Position numbers and translations under genes: made by a program. A model generated the notes under the pieces. It made no database searches, was not told where the DNA came from, and saw nothing but the letters and a program-made list of their open reading frames with translations. From Coprinopsis marcescibilis (Eukaryota; Basidiomycota; Agaricomycetes; Agaricales; Psathyrellaceae), in the NCBI GenBank assembly GCA_004369085.1, contig ML210399.1, forward strand, positions 1 through 35,728: a stretch of 35,728 nucleotides of DNA, written 5' to 3'. Shown in pieces: positions 10,265 through 20,709 of this stretch. Numbering within the stretch: position 1 is the first letter of the stretch; each line of letters starts with the position of its first letter.

Positions 10265-10775
10265 TTTGAGAGTGCTCACTGTATGCTCACCCTATGCTCA
10301 CCTCAATGCTCACCCTATGCTCACCTCAATGCTTATCCTACACTCACCATATGCTCACCTCAATGCTCACCCTATGCTCACCTCAATGCTTATCCTACAC
10401 TCACCATATGCTCACCTCAATGCTCACACTATGCTCATGCTATGCTCACCCTATGCTCACCTCAATGCTTATCCTATGCTCACCATATGCTCACCTCAAT
10501 GCTCACCCTATGCTCATGCTATGCTCACCCTATGCTCACCTCAATGCTCATCCTATGCTCACCATACACTCACCTCAATGCTCATCCTATGCTCACCCTA
10601 CACTTACCTCAATGCTCATCCTATGCTCACCTCAATGCTCACAGGGTGAGCATAACATGAACATTGAGGTAAGTGTAGCATGAGTGTAGCATGAGCATTG
10701 AGGTGAGCATAGGGTGAGCATCTCAATGCTCATGCTACACTTACCCTATGCTCACCTCAATGCTCATGCTGTGAT
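10265..10775 (+). repeat. Left subterminal minisatellite (ATGCTCACC units)
   Basis: Units ATGCTCACCTCA (12) and ATGCTCACCCT (11) alternate. Some units vary as ATGCTTATCCT or ACACTCACC. Orientation flips at about 10643-10721, where GGTGAGCAT units run the other way, then flips back, giving a local hairpin. Long ORFs in several frames here are by-products of the repeat. The right array (19545-20611) has the same unit in the opposite orientation. Confidence 0.95.
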
Positions 10776-11210
10776 CACTGTATGATTGTTTTATCAGATC
10801 ATCCCTCTCAGATATTGAATTGATATTGAAGTTGAATCCAACCTCAAAATATAACAAAGTTCATTCAAGCTCCACTGGAAAGTTCCGCATGATGCCATCC
10901 TGCCGTTTACAGCTTTGGTGGTATTATCGAGATGAGTATATGACATCCATATCAAAATTGACTACCACCATCAGCATGGTCTAATAGTATTGTCTGCAAC
11001 CTAGGTAACAACCTTGGTGTGTTCATGTGCAAGAGATAGCAAAAGGAAGCATACTGAGCAAAAAAGAAAGTTTCAATCACAACAAGAACACAAGTTGCAA
11101 GTATGTGGAGTTGAAATCGCGAGAATATGCAGTAAAAAGTATAAATAGCAAGGCGAATTGGAATGCACAAGGCACGAACCCAGGGAGAGCATGTGAGGTA
11201 AGGACAGCAT
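10776..11210. other. Non-coding stretch between array and gene
   Basis: No credible gene is seen. It should contain the 3' untranslated region of the minus-strand gene ending at 11211, and transposon subterminal sequence. Confidence 0.6.
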
Positions 11211-14105
11211 TCAAGCAACTGCTGCAGCCTTGGCTGTCTTGCGCCTAAAACAGGCAACAACAACATCAGAGACGCAACAAAAATAGTGACTGGTGAGAAG
11301 CATACCTCTTACGAACAAGGGGCTCATCATCCACAGCAGGAGTATCAGCCTTGCGCTTTGGCTCCTCAGATACAAGCCGTGCTTTCGATCCTATCCGGTT
11401 GAACTCTGACAGCGCCCAGGCAACATCATCCACCATTGGCCATAGCTCATCCTTTGAGGGAGATTCGTCGGAAAGGCTCCAAGCCAGGGGTACAACAACC
11501 GTATAGAGCCCGGCTGTACCACCCCGATCAAGACCACCCCAGTTGGTATCTGCAGGAACATTACCTGTCCCCCATGAGGTCATGTTGTCGATGTTGTCGG
11601 CATTACGCCATTCTGGCTGGAGATCCGACCACCATGTCTTCATCCGCTTGCAGAAGTCCGGACCCATGGGCGGAATTGAGGCTTTTGCATTTCTGTGACG
11701 TTTGATCCAAGCGGCAATCGCCTCCGGGCGATTTTTGGCCGTTGTAAGCTTCTGATTGAGTATCAGTAAAGTAACACGAGAATGGATGTAGGCACGAACT
11801 CACCTTAAGCTCAGGATGTGACGTTTCAAAGGTAACAAACTCCTTCAACAACCGTACCCACCGAGCATCGCTGGATACAGCCATCAGCATCTCGGAAACA
11901 ACGGACATGGAGGGTGGAAGCGTTGACAGCAACTCTCCAATATCTGTGTCATCCAACAGTCCCCCGGCCTCAGTTCTGTCATCGCCGCCAGGCTGCGCAG
12001 CACTGGCGTCCGCCACTTTACTGTTGACCATACCGTCGGTTCCCTCGTTCGTCTTCTTCTCAGTGCTCTTTCCACCCCGTCCCTGGCCTATTCCATCAAG
12101 ATCAAGGTCGATGTTGATGTCAAGGCCGCTAGGTGAGTGAGTGTCAACATTGAGGTTGAGGTTGAGGTTGGTGTCAGCTTCGACATCCAGATGGCCGTTG
12201 TGAATGCCAACGCCAGGAATCTCGGGATCTTTGGCAGCCTGGACTGGAGCAGGGGCGCTGTTGGTGCCGTCAACAATGGGGAGAACTCCCTTGGTTCCTT
12301 CGGCCTTGGGAGGTGGTGTAGTAGCTGCTGATTCACACTGCAGTAAGCCAAACTATCTGTACGGTCGTCTGAGTGGGGACTTACCAGTCTTTGAGGTCTC
12401 TTTGCCCTTCCCCTTGCCAGATGTGGCAAGGGTGATGGGCGTCGATGATAACGAAATGAGCCTGTGGAACGCGAGTCGTGAGACGATTGGACCAGCATAA
12501 CAACCAGAAGGAAAACTCACTGCTTCTTGGAAGAGCCCAGTCCCAGTCGTTTCTGCGCCAGCAATCGAATGTGCTCAGCAGCAGAGATGGTGGACGACGG
12601 CTGCTTTTCCGAGGGTTCAGATGTAGCCACTGCCGCGATGTCCTTGACGATGGCTGATGCAGTGTTGCTGATGTCTTCTCCACCTTCGACGTCCATCTTC
12701 TTGGCATCTGATTCGCTGTTCTTGACTTGGCTCTTCTCCGTGTCGCTCTTCTCGACTTCGCTCTTCTCTGTGTTGCCCCTCTCGACCTCGCTTTTCTCGA
12801 CCTCGCCTTCGCTCTCTTTGGCTTTGTGATTGCTCGTTGCTGTGTTGTTGGTCTTGATTTCGATGATATCATCTTCCTCCTCGCTTAAGTCTTCCATGCT
12901 GCTGGTCTTGTTGCTATCACCGTTCTCTCTGCGAACATTGGGTTTGAGAGCGTACTGGGCTCGCTTCGTGGCGTCTAGCCATTTCCCAAGGTGAGTTTGA
13001 TGTCAGAATAATTTGATAAACGACGTACCCCCAAATTGACTCTCTAGATACTGCCCAAACCCCAGCGCATATTGTTTGGCAAACTGATTGTCACCCAGCC
13101 AGTCCGAGAAGCTCTTCCCGTCACTCGAGTGTCCGTACACGCTGGTCAAAACAGGTAAGACTGATGTCAAGATATTCATATGCAAGGCTCACGTCATCAT
13201 TTCCAGCTTTCCACCCTTTGAGGGGATCGCCCCACCCACCAGGATGTATCCAATCATTCCGGTTTGACGATAGATGTTGTCCATGGCCTCGGCCAATGTC
13301 GCCTCAAGCTTGGAGATATTTCTGCATAGGTGAGTCACCATTAGTGTACGTTTAAATCGAGGAAGTAACAACTTACCTATCCAATCGGATATTTCGTGCT
13401 TCGTCGGACTCATCAAATAGCTTGAGGTCCTTGTGGTTCAATTTGTACTCCTCTACTTTTGCCTTCATCTCATCCGTCTCATTCGTGAGGCGCTTGATAG
13501 CCCACCTAGTTAAGTATGCAACCCACGGCTCCTTATTCTTTGAAGCCTTCCATTGGGCCTTAACAACGGGCTCAAAGTCGGGCTTGATAAGCGCCCAGTA
13601 TGCTTGCCAGTGTTGAGGCGCCTGCTTGTCCCACAGGCTGAGAACCGACTTCTTCGGGGCCTTGGGAGCGGGTGCTGTCTGTCCGCTTGAGCTAGCAGCT
13701 ATGTTACTGGAGGTACCATGACGGGTATGCCAGTTGTGAAACCATCTTTCAATGCTCTTTTGAAACCTGGTAAGTACAATTCCACTTTCGAGTTGAAGAG
13801 ACGCTGACCTTATTTGTGGGGACCATGATGTTCTGCTTTGCAAGCTGCGTGACCTCCTCAAGTGGGCGCTCCTTGCTTGTCTTGGGATCGATTTGGAACA
13901 CTTCAAGCTCCTCTTCAGTGGGTTCGCGGCAAGGCCATTTCTCCCACCAGCCTTTCTGGACAAGCGGGTAAAGCGTCTCCTTTAGCCCCCTGATCTTCCG
14001 AAATTCTTCGTATCGGGTGTTGTACATGTCGATGAGGTAGGGCTGCTGCTCTTCGCGCTTGTCACCGAAGAATCTTTGTTTCGATTTTCCATTTTTTTCC
14101 GTCAT
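11211..14105 (-). CDS. Transposon partner gene, large hypothetical protein (WWxxLQPxWR family)
   Basis: I can splice nine exons with consistent phase: 14105-13809, 13756-13377, 13321-13193, 13141-13029, 12974-12521, 12461-12385, 12327-11804, 11751-11306, 11244-11211. They total 818 codons with no internal stop. The N-terminal part has KGWWEKWPC and WFHNWHTRHG. The middle has GQYLESQFG followed by a long Ser/Glu/Lys repeat region (KSEVEKSDTEK and similar). A Pro/Asp-rich linker follows, then a C-terminal Trp-rich domain with MKTWWSDLQPEWR and GTAGLYTVVVPLAWSLS, and a basic tail. I recall similar Trp-rich proteins as transposon-linked hypothetical proteins in Agaricomycetes; the function is unknown. 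The second intron boundary (13808/13757) is the least sure. It shares a divergent promoter with the gene at 14271, so co-expression with the transposase is likely. A nuclear or DNA-binding role is only inference. Confidence 0.75.
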
Positions 14106-14270
14106 GGTTAGAGAGAGGAGGGAGGTAAACCCTGCTGAAAGCTCCGTGAACGTGGCAGGTCAGGAGGATGAAGAGAAATATTCAATTCCTGATATTTTCC
14201 TCTATTTGTCGAGTGAAACAACCATCAGCACTATATATATAGGCTGGTTCATTCTCCGGTTCATTCAAGC
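14106..14270. promoter_or_regulatory. Divergent promoter inside the KDZ transposon
   Basis: Only 165 bases separate the two divergent start codons. A strong TATA-like run (CTATATATATAGG, about 14231-14243) lies 28-40 bases before the ATG at 14271, so that gene must have a very short leader. A separate TATA for the minus-strand gene is not obvious. TATTTTCCTCTATTTGTC-type AT-rich sequence lies between. Confidence 0.6.
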
Positions 14271-15036
14271 ATGAGTCAACGCACCCCAACCCGAAACTTC
14301 ACTCTTCGTGGAGGTCGCTTGCCAACGCCCATTCATCATCAGCTGCTCCAGCGCTCAAGTGGTAAGTGATCACTTGCATTCACTCGTAACTGGACTGCGC
14401 AAACTAACTATCCACCAGCAACGACCCTCCCTTCCCGACCTACTCATGCCCCAGCACCTCCACTCACCATCGACTTGAGCGGTCTCCAGCGCGAGACCAT
14501 AAGGCTTCGAGAGGATGTCACTACCGAGGTCGAAAACCTGCGACACGAAGTCATTTCGTTGGACGAACGTGTGGACATCCTTACAAACACCAACGCCCTT
14601 CTCCTCGACCTCGTTAACGACGTGCACCAGGATCTCTTGACTCTCATGTACGGAGAGGAGCCTCAAGATGATGTTCCGCCCCCACCTCAGCCTCAGAGCA
14701 TCCCTGCTCTGGTTCCTCCATTCAATCGAAATGCCACTCAGTTCTATGTCATGATTAGAGGACGGGCTCCAGGAATATACTCCAACCTGTAAGTTCCTTT
14801 ATTCTTGTGTTTTCATGCTTGTATCTAACAGTGTGCCCTTTAGCCGCTGGACACGCAGGCTTGTGTGCGGTCTCCGCCATGATGATGCCCATTATCTCCG
14901 TCAGGATACCTATGAAGATGCCCGTACGTACTATCTTGAGGCATTACAGGATGGTGATGTAAAATTGACCGGGAGAACTCCTGGCGATGAAGGAATGTAT
15001 GGACCCGCTACCATAGATAACAATATCAATGTCTAG
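14271..15036 (+). CDS. Small coiled-coil protein with viroplasmin/RNase H1-N-like domain
   Basis: Three exons, 14271-14361, 14419-14788 and 14844-15036, give 217 residues with correct phases and GT..AG introns. Residues about 60-105 form heptads (VENLRHEVISLDERVDIL) that suggest a coiled coil. A Pro-rich linker follows. The C-terminal part reads FYVMIRGRAPGIYSNL, RW and LRQDTYEDARTYYLEAL, which resembles the small hybrid-binding domain shared by RNase H1 N-termini and caulimovirus viroplasmin (GxxPGIYxxW then an EA helix). No nuclease domain follows. It sits 173 bases upstream of the transposase on the same strand. A decayed relative with the same exon boundary lies at 29692-29074 beside another KDZ relic, so it is probably a functional partner. 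Binding of nucleic acid or of a transposase complex is inferred. Confidence 0.75.
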
Positions 15037-15209
15037 TAATTTTTTTGGACTGTACCGTACCTTATCAGTTTACGCCGTTGCTCAATGTACATTGAATGTC
15101 AAGACAAGTATCTTTCTCTCACGTTCCAGTGCCCTGATTTGATGGAATTGCGATAAGATCGATGACATTTTGCGAGTGAACTCCTATCTTTCCCTCCTTG
15201 TTGTCGTTT

Positions 15210-18200
15210 ACAATGCCTAAAGACGACACAATAAAGCTGACAACGGTCCGCAAGGGTGCACATGGAAGAATAAAACGAACCAGAACAGATATACACAGTC
15301 AGGATCCCAGCTGCACCGAGAAGTCAGAACTCATCGAGTCGGAGCCTGAAGCCCAGCCAGAACATAGCTTTCGCAACAGCGGCACTGGGAGTGCAAGTAT
15401 AGATATAGGAGGGCCAGAAGAGAAGTCACACATAGAGGAGGATTCCCAAAACAAGAGCCACAATGGTTGTAGACCATCCTATAATAACAATGCAGTGAGT
15501 GCCAGACATGATTGTGTCTCTCGATGCCCCAATACCACCGCAAATCTTACTCTCTATGTTTGTAGAGTAAAGTGAAGACGTGGATAATGTACAGGGATAG
15601 CTTTCTGGACGAGCCGAATCGCCTGAATGGGCCTGCAGGTCACAATCTGGACTTGGGGTGCTCTGAATGCCATAGTTTGGTTCCATCCAACACGCTTCAC
15701 CGATGCACGTCGTGTTATGATTGCATGGCGCTATACTGTACAGACTGCATAGTCAAGCAGCACAAAACCCTTCCTTTCCACTTAATTGAGGTATGATGTC
15801 CCATGATCAAGTAAAGCGGGCGTTCTTACCCTCCTATAGACATGGAATGAATCGTTCTTTGAGCGTACAAGCTTACAGCAACTCGGGCTTGTTTTCAACC
15901 TTGGGAATCACAAACCACAATGTTTCTGCAGATCGCCGGTTCAAGACCTTCTCGTATTCGATGTTAGCGGGTATCACACAGTATCCGTCAGATTCTGCGA
16001 CTGTTTCTCAGTCATGAGTCCCCGGTACATCCAAATCCTTCGCGCACGCCTATTCCCTTCAACATTCAAGCGAATCAAAACCGCTTATACATTCGATCTC
16101 CTTGATCTCTTTCAAGAGCTCAATCTACAGGCAAAAACAACCATGTACGACTTTTATGCGACGATAATGAACCGAAAGGACCCGTTGAAAATTGGAACAC
16201 AGCCTGTGAGTTCCCGTTCAATGATTAGAAGACTTGGGCGCTTACTTCTTGAACAGACCAGACTGAATGATCTTCACGTTGCTACACGGTTTTGGCACCA
16301 TCTAAAGATGCTCCAGCGCGCCGGAAAAGGTCACGATCCCCAAGGACCATCGGGGACAAAGCCTGGGGAGCTTCTAATCGAGTGTCCTGCTTGCCCCCAT
16401 CTGGCTGGACTTCGGAGAAGGCCCTCGCGTGAGTACAGGACGAACTGTATTACTTTCTCTTCTCACCCGTACATAGGTTCATATACACTCTATTTGTTGC
16501 AATTGACGCAAACTTCAAGCTCAAAGGAAAAGAACGAGGCCTGCAGGATGTTGAACTCGCTCCAGGTTGGGGTGCGTTTGTTGAGGAAGAAGGTTATCGC
16601 ACTTACACTGGACAATACATTGATCAGGCAGAGGTAAGCATCACAAGTCACTAGGAGGGTCCGGGGAAAGCATTACTTACAGTGTATGCAACTCGAGATT
16701 AACACATGCGAATCGGAGCACGATGCAATCGTGAGGGCTGCTGTCCACCGCACACCAGGATACAGTGTAACTGGCGCTGGGCTTGTCATTTGCTCGCGAA
16801 ACTGCCTCATTCGTCGTAATGGGGCTGGAGATCTTCAAAAGGGGGAGAGGTACGTCTATCAATAGCTGTGCACAAGATTTGGAGACACGTAGATCAAATG
16901 GGGTTTCTAGATACTGCAACATGGATTATATTCTATTTTCGGCCGTCGCTGCTCTCTCCCTTCTTTGGCTCGTTATCACTTATGACATAGCGTGTCAGTG
17001 GGGGAAGAATCTCAAGGCTCGACTTTCGGGAATGCCGAAGAGGCTTCAAGTGGCAGATTCGGTGGAAATTGAGGTGGCTATACCGTCGTGGCATATCAAC
17101 GGTCATGGAAAGTTATGTCAAGACCGTTTTCATGTTGGCTACATTGAAGGAATTGGGAGGTTATGTGGGGACGAGGTGGAGCAGACATGGTGGAACACAA
17201 ACTCGTTAGGGGCAAGCGTGCGTGAAATGGGTCCAGCCGCCCGACATGAGGTTCTTAATGATCATTGGAATGCCTTTAACTTTCGCAAGGTCGTTGGATT
17301 CCGTAAGTCCGTTTATGTACATTTTAACCCCTGCTAACACGTTTCCCACAGGACTTCGATTCAGAAAAAACCTAACAAACGCAATTACGATGCGTGAAAA
17401 GCAGCAGGACAACTTTGATAAGCTGTCAGCAACATTCTCGTTAGAGGTTCAAGCCGAGTGGGAAGGAATGATTGATGCCTGGAACGAGGACAAGTCAAAA
17501 CCTAATCCGTATGAGGAAGCGCTGCAACGTGAGTGGTGACACCTACTGTTTCATCCAAATTAGCAACTCAGACAACTTCTTCTATCAACTGTAGGAACAA
17601 CCCTTCAGGAGGTTCGTTTGAAGTTGAGCAAAGAGGAGATTGCAGAGGCTGGTCGTGGCGAACTGCCTCAGCATCGCATATCCGTCACATCCTTTCTCAC
17701 AACAGGGCTAGAGATCGAAGAGCAGCAGTCAGTGTTGAGTACACTAACCTACCTTTGACTGTTCTGACACCTTCACCTCACAGACGGGCACTCAAACTTG
17801 AGTGGGAGGATCTTGGGAAACCTACAGCGAAACAATCAGCCGATTTTAATGACAAACAGACTGCATTCAACTGCCGTGTCGTGTCTTGGCGCGAGTTCCA
17901 GGGTGTTTACACACCCTCAGTTGCTGCTCTCATCGCTTCTGAGGCAACCAGCGCCCCAGATGGATTGATCCCATCTGTCACAATGCCACTTTACTTACCT
18001 TCTGGCATGCCATCCAACCTCCGCCTGACTGTGAACCGAATAGCAAGCATGGAAGCCAATCTAAGGGAAGCTCAAGCAGACGATGCACTTTCCGAAATCT
18101 GCCGCCTTCGCAGAACTCTAGTCGGTTTGTCAACATTCAAAAAGCACAATCTGGGAGGGGAAGGGAATCGGGCAAACACACGACTCCGCTCGGTATATGC

Positions 18201-18858
18201 AAGCTTGGAGACGAAGATTAAGTGTGCGTCTGGGTGGTACCGAGCTGCCCGGGATGCCCTTCATGTGTTGTGGCCAAACGGGGAATGGACTCAGTGTCTT
18301 TGTGAGCTTTGTCCTGAACATATTACAGGTCCGGGGAAGGAGGATGGGGAGAGTCACGGAAAGCATATGGTGTCTTGGATTTGGCTTGCGCATGGTATCA
18401 GCGATTCTGAAGTGGGTGAGCCGCAGTTAAACGAGAGTTTGCGAGTGGAGTGGTGCCGATCACGAGCTCGAATGCGTCGCTGGTCCGAAGAAGTTCATCT
18501 CATTTCGGAGGAAATGCGCTGCGTTGTTGCATACCTGGAGTGGAAGGCCAGCTGGTGGCATAGCCACAAACGCCTTCGCAGCAACGTACATGAGGATGTA
18601 TCCTTGGGACTGGAAGCATACGCAAACAAACAGGCATTCTATTGCCTTGTTCTTGCTCACAGCTGTGCTTCGAATTGGGGACCCATCCTCAAGAAGAATG
18701 GCATTGACAGTGAATGGACACAGGCATACCTTGACTCGGAGGATATGGACATGGCAGAGGACAGTGGTGTATTTGATGCAGATGATGTCGAGCTGTCAGA
18801 CTCAGATCTGGATGAGATCATTGCCATAGGTGGAGACGACGACATCGACGATTTGTGA
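15210..18858 (+). CDS. CxC2-type KDZ transposase (one-base frameshift)
   Basis: Ten exons splice in phase: 15210-15494, 15566-15790, 15840-16205, 16257-16428, 16477-16633, 16683-16849, 16911-17302, 17352-17528, 17595-17727, 17784-18858 (about 1049 residues). Order: basic N-terminus; CxC2 cysteine cluster (CSECHSLVP, CTSCYDC, CTDCIVKQH, then TWNESFFERTSLQQLG); FWHHLKMLQRAGKGH; ECPACP; IDANFKL; YCNMDYI; ITYDIACQWGKNL; the His-rich INGHGKLCQDRFHVGYIEGIGRLCGDE; NTNSLGASVREMGPAARHEVLNDHW. A C-terminal helical region and a Ser/Asp-rich tail close the protein. The family's conserved Asp and His positions all appear present. The only defect is in exon 4: the C-run at 16394-16398 needs one more C for the frame to run from CPACP into GWTSEKALA and meet the next exon. 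This is a recent mutation or an assembly error. The start at 15210 (MPKDD) fits the family. Confidence 0.93.
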
Positions 18859-19544
18859 CTGTAGATAATCAAGGCTTCAATGGTTTAAAATAGAATATCT
18901 TACATAAATGGTCTGACTTGGGGTATAGCTGCGAAAGCTAAAATGGGCAACGCACATCCAGCGCTCCCATTAACAGTGTCAGACCGTTTCGGGTGAATTA
19001 CAAGTGAATTACCCAGATTGAGTCACTGGGCAGTGTACTTCGACTCTCCAACTCCGAATCAATCATCCACTCCCTAAGACTCAAGACATGAGTGGTGTGG
19101 AATGGGGTCTAAACATCTATTTTGATTGTATTGGCATATGTGTATGCCTGGCATGCAAAAAGTAAGTGCAAAAAAAATAGAAGGCATGGCCAGGAATCGA
19201 ACACACAATTGCAAGTTCACCAGCAATTACTTGGACATTTATTCATGGAAACAAAACACACGCTCTCGAAATTTCGAGCTCCGCTTGAATTGGCGTTGTT
19301 GTCATCAACAACGCACCGGGTGCCACCATGGTTTGCTCTCAACGTCACTCTCAACGTCCTAGGTAAGTTTTTGCTTGCTAGTTAGAAAGACAAAAATCTA
19401 TTGACAGACAGCCAGGTTCAAAGATTGCGGCGCCAGCCACGAATTAATACAGTAACTACAGTTTAGATCCTGGTGTTCTCAGCTGGATCAAGACTATATC
19501 ATGTAGTGTAGCTTATCCTTTAGTACCTGATAATGATTCTATAC
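18859..19544. other. Non-coding stretch after the transposase
   Basis: No gene is seen. Small ORFs at 19122-19385 lack support. It contains a tRNA-like fragment on the minus strand (19170-19228) and then AT-rich sequence leading into the right array. Confidence 0.5.
19170..19228 (-). other. tRNA-like 3' half with pol III terminator-like T-run
   Basis: On the minus strand a 6-bp stem (AATTGC/GCAATT, 10-base loop) is followed by a T-arm/B-box-like GTTCGATTCC, then TGGCCATGCC and a run of eight T. This resembles the 3' half of a tRNA, or of a tRNA-derived SINE, with a terminator. The D arm and the 5' acceptor strand are not convincing, so no functional tRNA is called. Confidence 0.3.
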
Positions 19545-20611
19545 AGGGTATAGCAAATGAATAGTGAATGTAGGGTGAATGTAGGGGAAACATTAAGGTA
19601 AGCATAGTAGAGTGAATGTAAGATGAATGTAGGGTGAACATAGGGTGAACATTGATGAACATAGGGTGAATGTAGCATGAGCACTGGTTTGAGCATTGCA
19701 TGAATATAAAGGTGACCATGAAGTGAGTTTAGTGTGAGCATTGAGGTGAACGTATGATGAGCATAGCATGAGCATTGAGGTGAGCATAGGGTATGTAGAG
19801 TGAGCATAGCAGGAGCATTGAGGTGAGTGTTGAGGTGAGCATTGGGTGAGGGTAGCATGAGCATTGAGGTACAAACAGTGAGCAGAGCATGAGCATTGAG
19901 ATGAGCATAGGGTGAGCATAGAGTGAGCATAGCATGCACATTGAGGTGAGTGTAGAGTGAGTGTAGCATGAGCATTGGGTGAGTGTAGAGTGAGCATTGA
20001 GATGAGCATTGAGGTGAGCATGGGGTGAGCATAGCATGCATCTAGGTGAACCTAGGGTGAGCACAGAGTGAGCACAGCATGAGCCTTGAGGTGAGCATAA
20101 GGTGAGCCTAGAGTGAGTAAAGCATGAGCATTGAGGTGAGCATTGGGTGAGTGTAGGGTGAGCATAGCATGAGCATAGCATGAGCATTGAGATGAGCATT
20201 GAGGTGAGCATTGGGTGAGCATAGCATGCATCTAGGTGAACCTAGGGTGAGCACAGAGAGAGCACAGTATGAGCATTGAGGTGAGCATAAGGTGAGCATA
20301 CAGTGAGCGTAGCATGAGCATTCAGGTGAGCATAGGGTGAGTGCAGGATGAGCATAGCATGAGCATAACATGAGCATTGAGATGAGCATTGAGGTGAGCA
20401 TTGGGTGAGCATAGCATGCATCTAGGTGAACCTAGGGTGAGCACAGAGTGAGCACAGCATGAGCATTGAGGTGAGCATAAGGTGAGCATACAGTGAGCAT
20501 AGCATGAGCATTCAGGTGAGCATAGGGTGGGTGCAGGGTGAGCATTGAGGTCAGTGTCAGGTGAGCATAGCATGAGCATTGAGGTGAACATTGAGTTGAG
20601 CATAGGGTGAG
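19545..20611 (-). repeat. Right subterminal minisatellite with 190-bp higher-order period
   Basis: The unit is GGTGAGCAT with GCATTGA, GCATA or GTAGC spacers, the reverse of the left array. Units are degenerate toward 19545 and cleaner toward the terminus. A distinctive block (TCTAGGTGAACCTAGGGTGA) starts at 20041, 20231 and 20421, exactly 190 bases apart, showing repeated amplification of a larger block. Open frames here are artefacts of the repeat. Confidence 0.95.
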
Positions 20612-20700
20612 TGCTCATGCTCACCTTGCCATGGGCTTTATGGAGCACATGTCCATAGGCTATGCCTTGAAATGTTGAACATTGGTAGCAGGAACTAGTG
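20612..20700 (-). repeat. Right terminal inverted repeat of the KDZ transposon
   Basis: It is the reverse complement of the left repeat: 69 inner bases with three mismatches, and an outer 20 bases ending GGAACTAGTG. The target duplication follows directly. Confidence 0.9.
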
Positions 20701-20709
20701 ATCGTTTGA
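20701..20709. repeat. 9-bp target duplication ATCGTTTGA (right)
   Basis: Identical to 10170-10178. It is the second copy of the integrase codons hit by the KDZ transposon. Confidence 0.85.

Larger units (their letters stand above)
10179..20700 (+). mobile_element. 10.5-kb KDZ (CxC2-type) DNA transposon with three genes
   Basis: It is bounded by terminal inverted repeats (left 10179-10264, right 20612-20700) and a 9-bp duplication, and sits inside gypsy integrase codons. Inside the terminal repeats are minisatellite arrays in opposite orientation. The unique core holds a minus-strand gene (14105-11211), a small plus-strand gene (14271-15036) and the transposase (15210-18858). The KDZ superfamily is Kyakuja-Dileera-Zisupton. 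From memory, Zisupton makes 8-bp duplications, close to what is seen. The element looks young: two of its genes have no defect I can see, and the transposase has one missing base. Confidence 0.9.

Noticed and set aside
10179..10683. Long overlapping ORFs in several frames on the plus strand (Met/Leu/Cys/Ser/Pro-rich)
   Set aside because: They are translations of the ATGCTCACC minisatellite, whose unit lacks stops in these frames. No start context, introns or family.
10265..20611. Tandem arrays as a CRISPR
   Set aside because: Units are 11-12 bp without unique spacers, the DNA is eukaryotic and there are no cas genes.
20691..20700. CACTA-superfamily terminus (right end reads CACTAG in reverse)
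   Set aside because: The left end lacks CACTA, the duplication is 9 bp and not 3 bp, and the transposase is KDZ.
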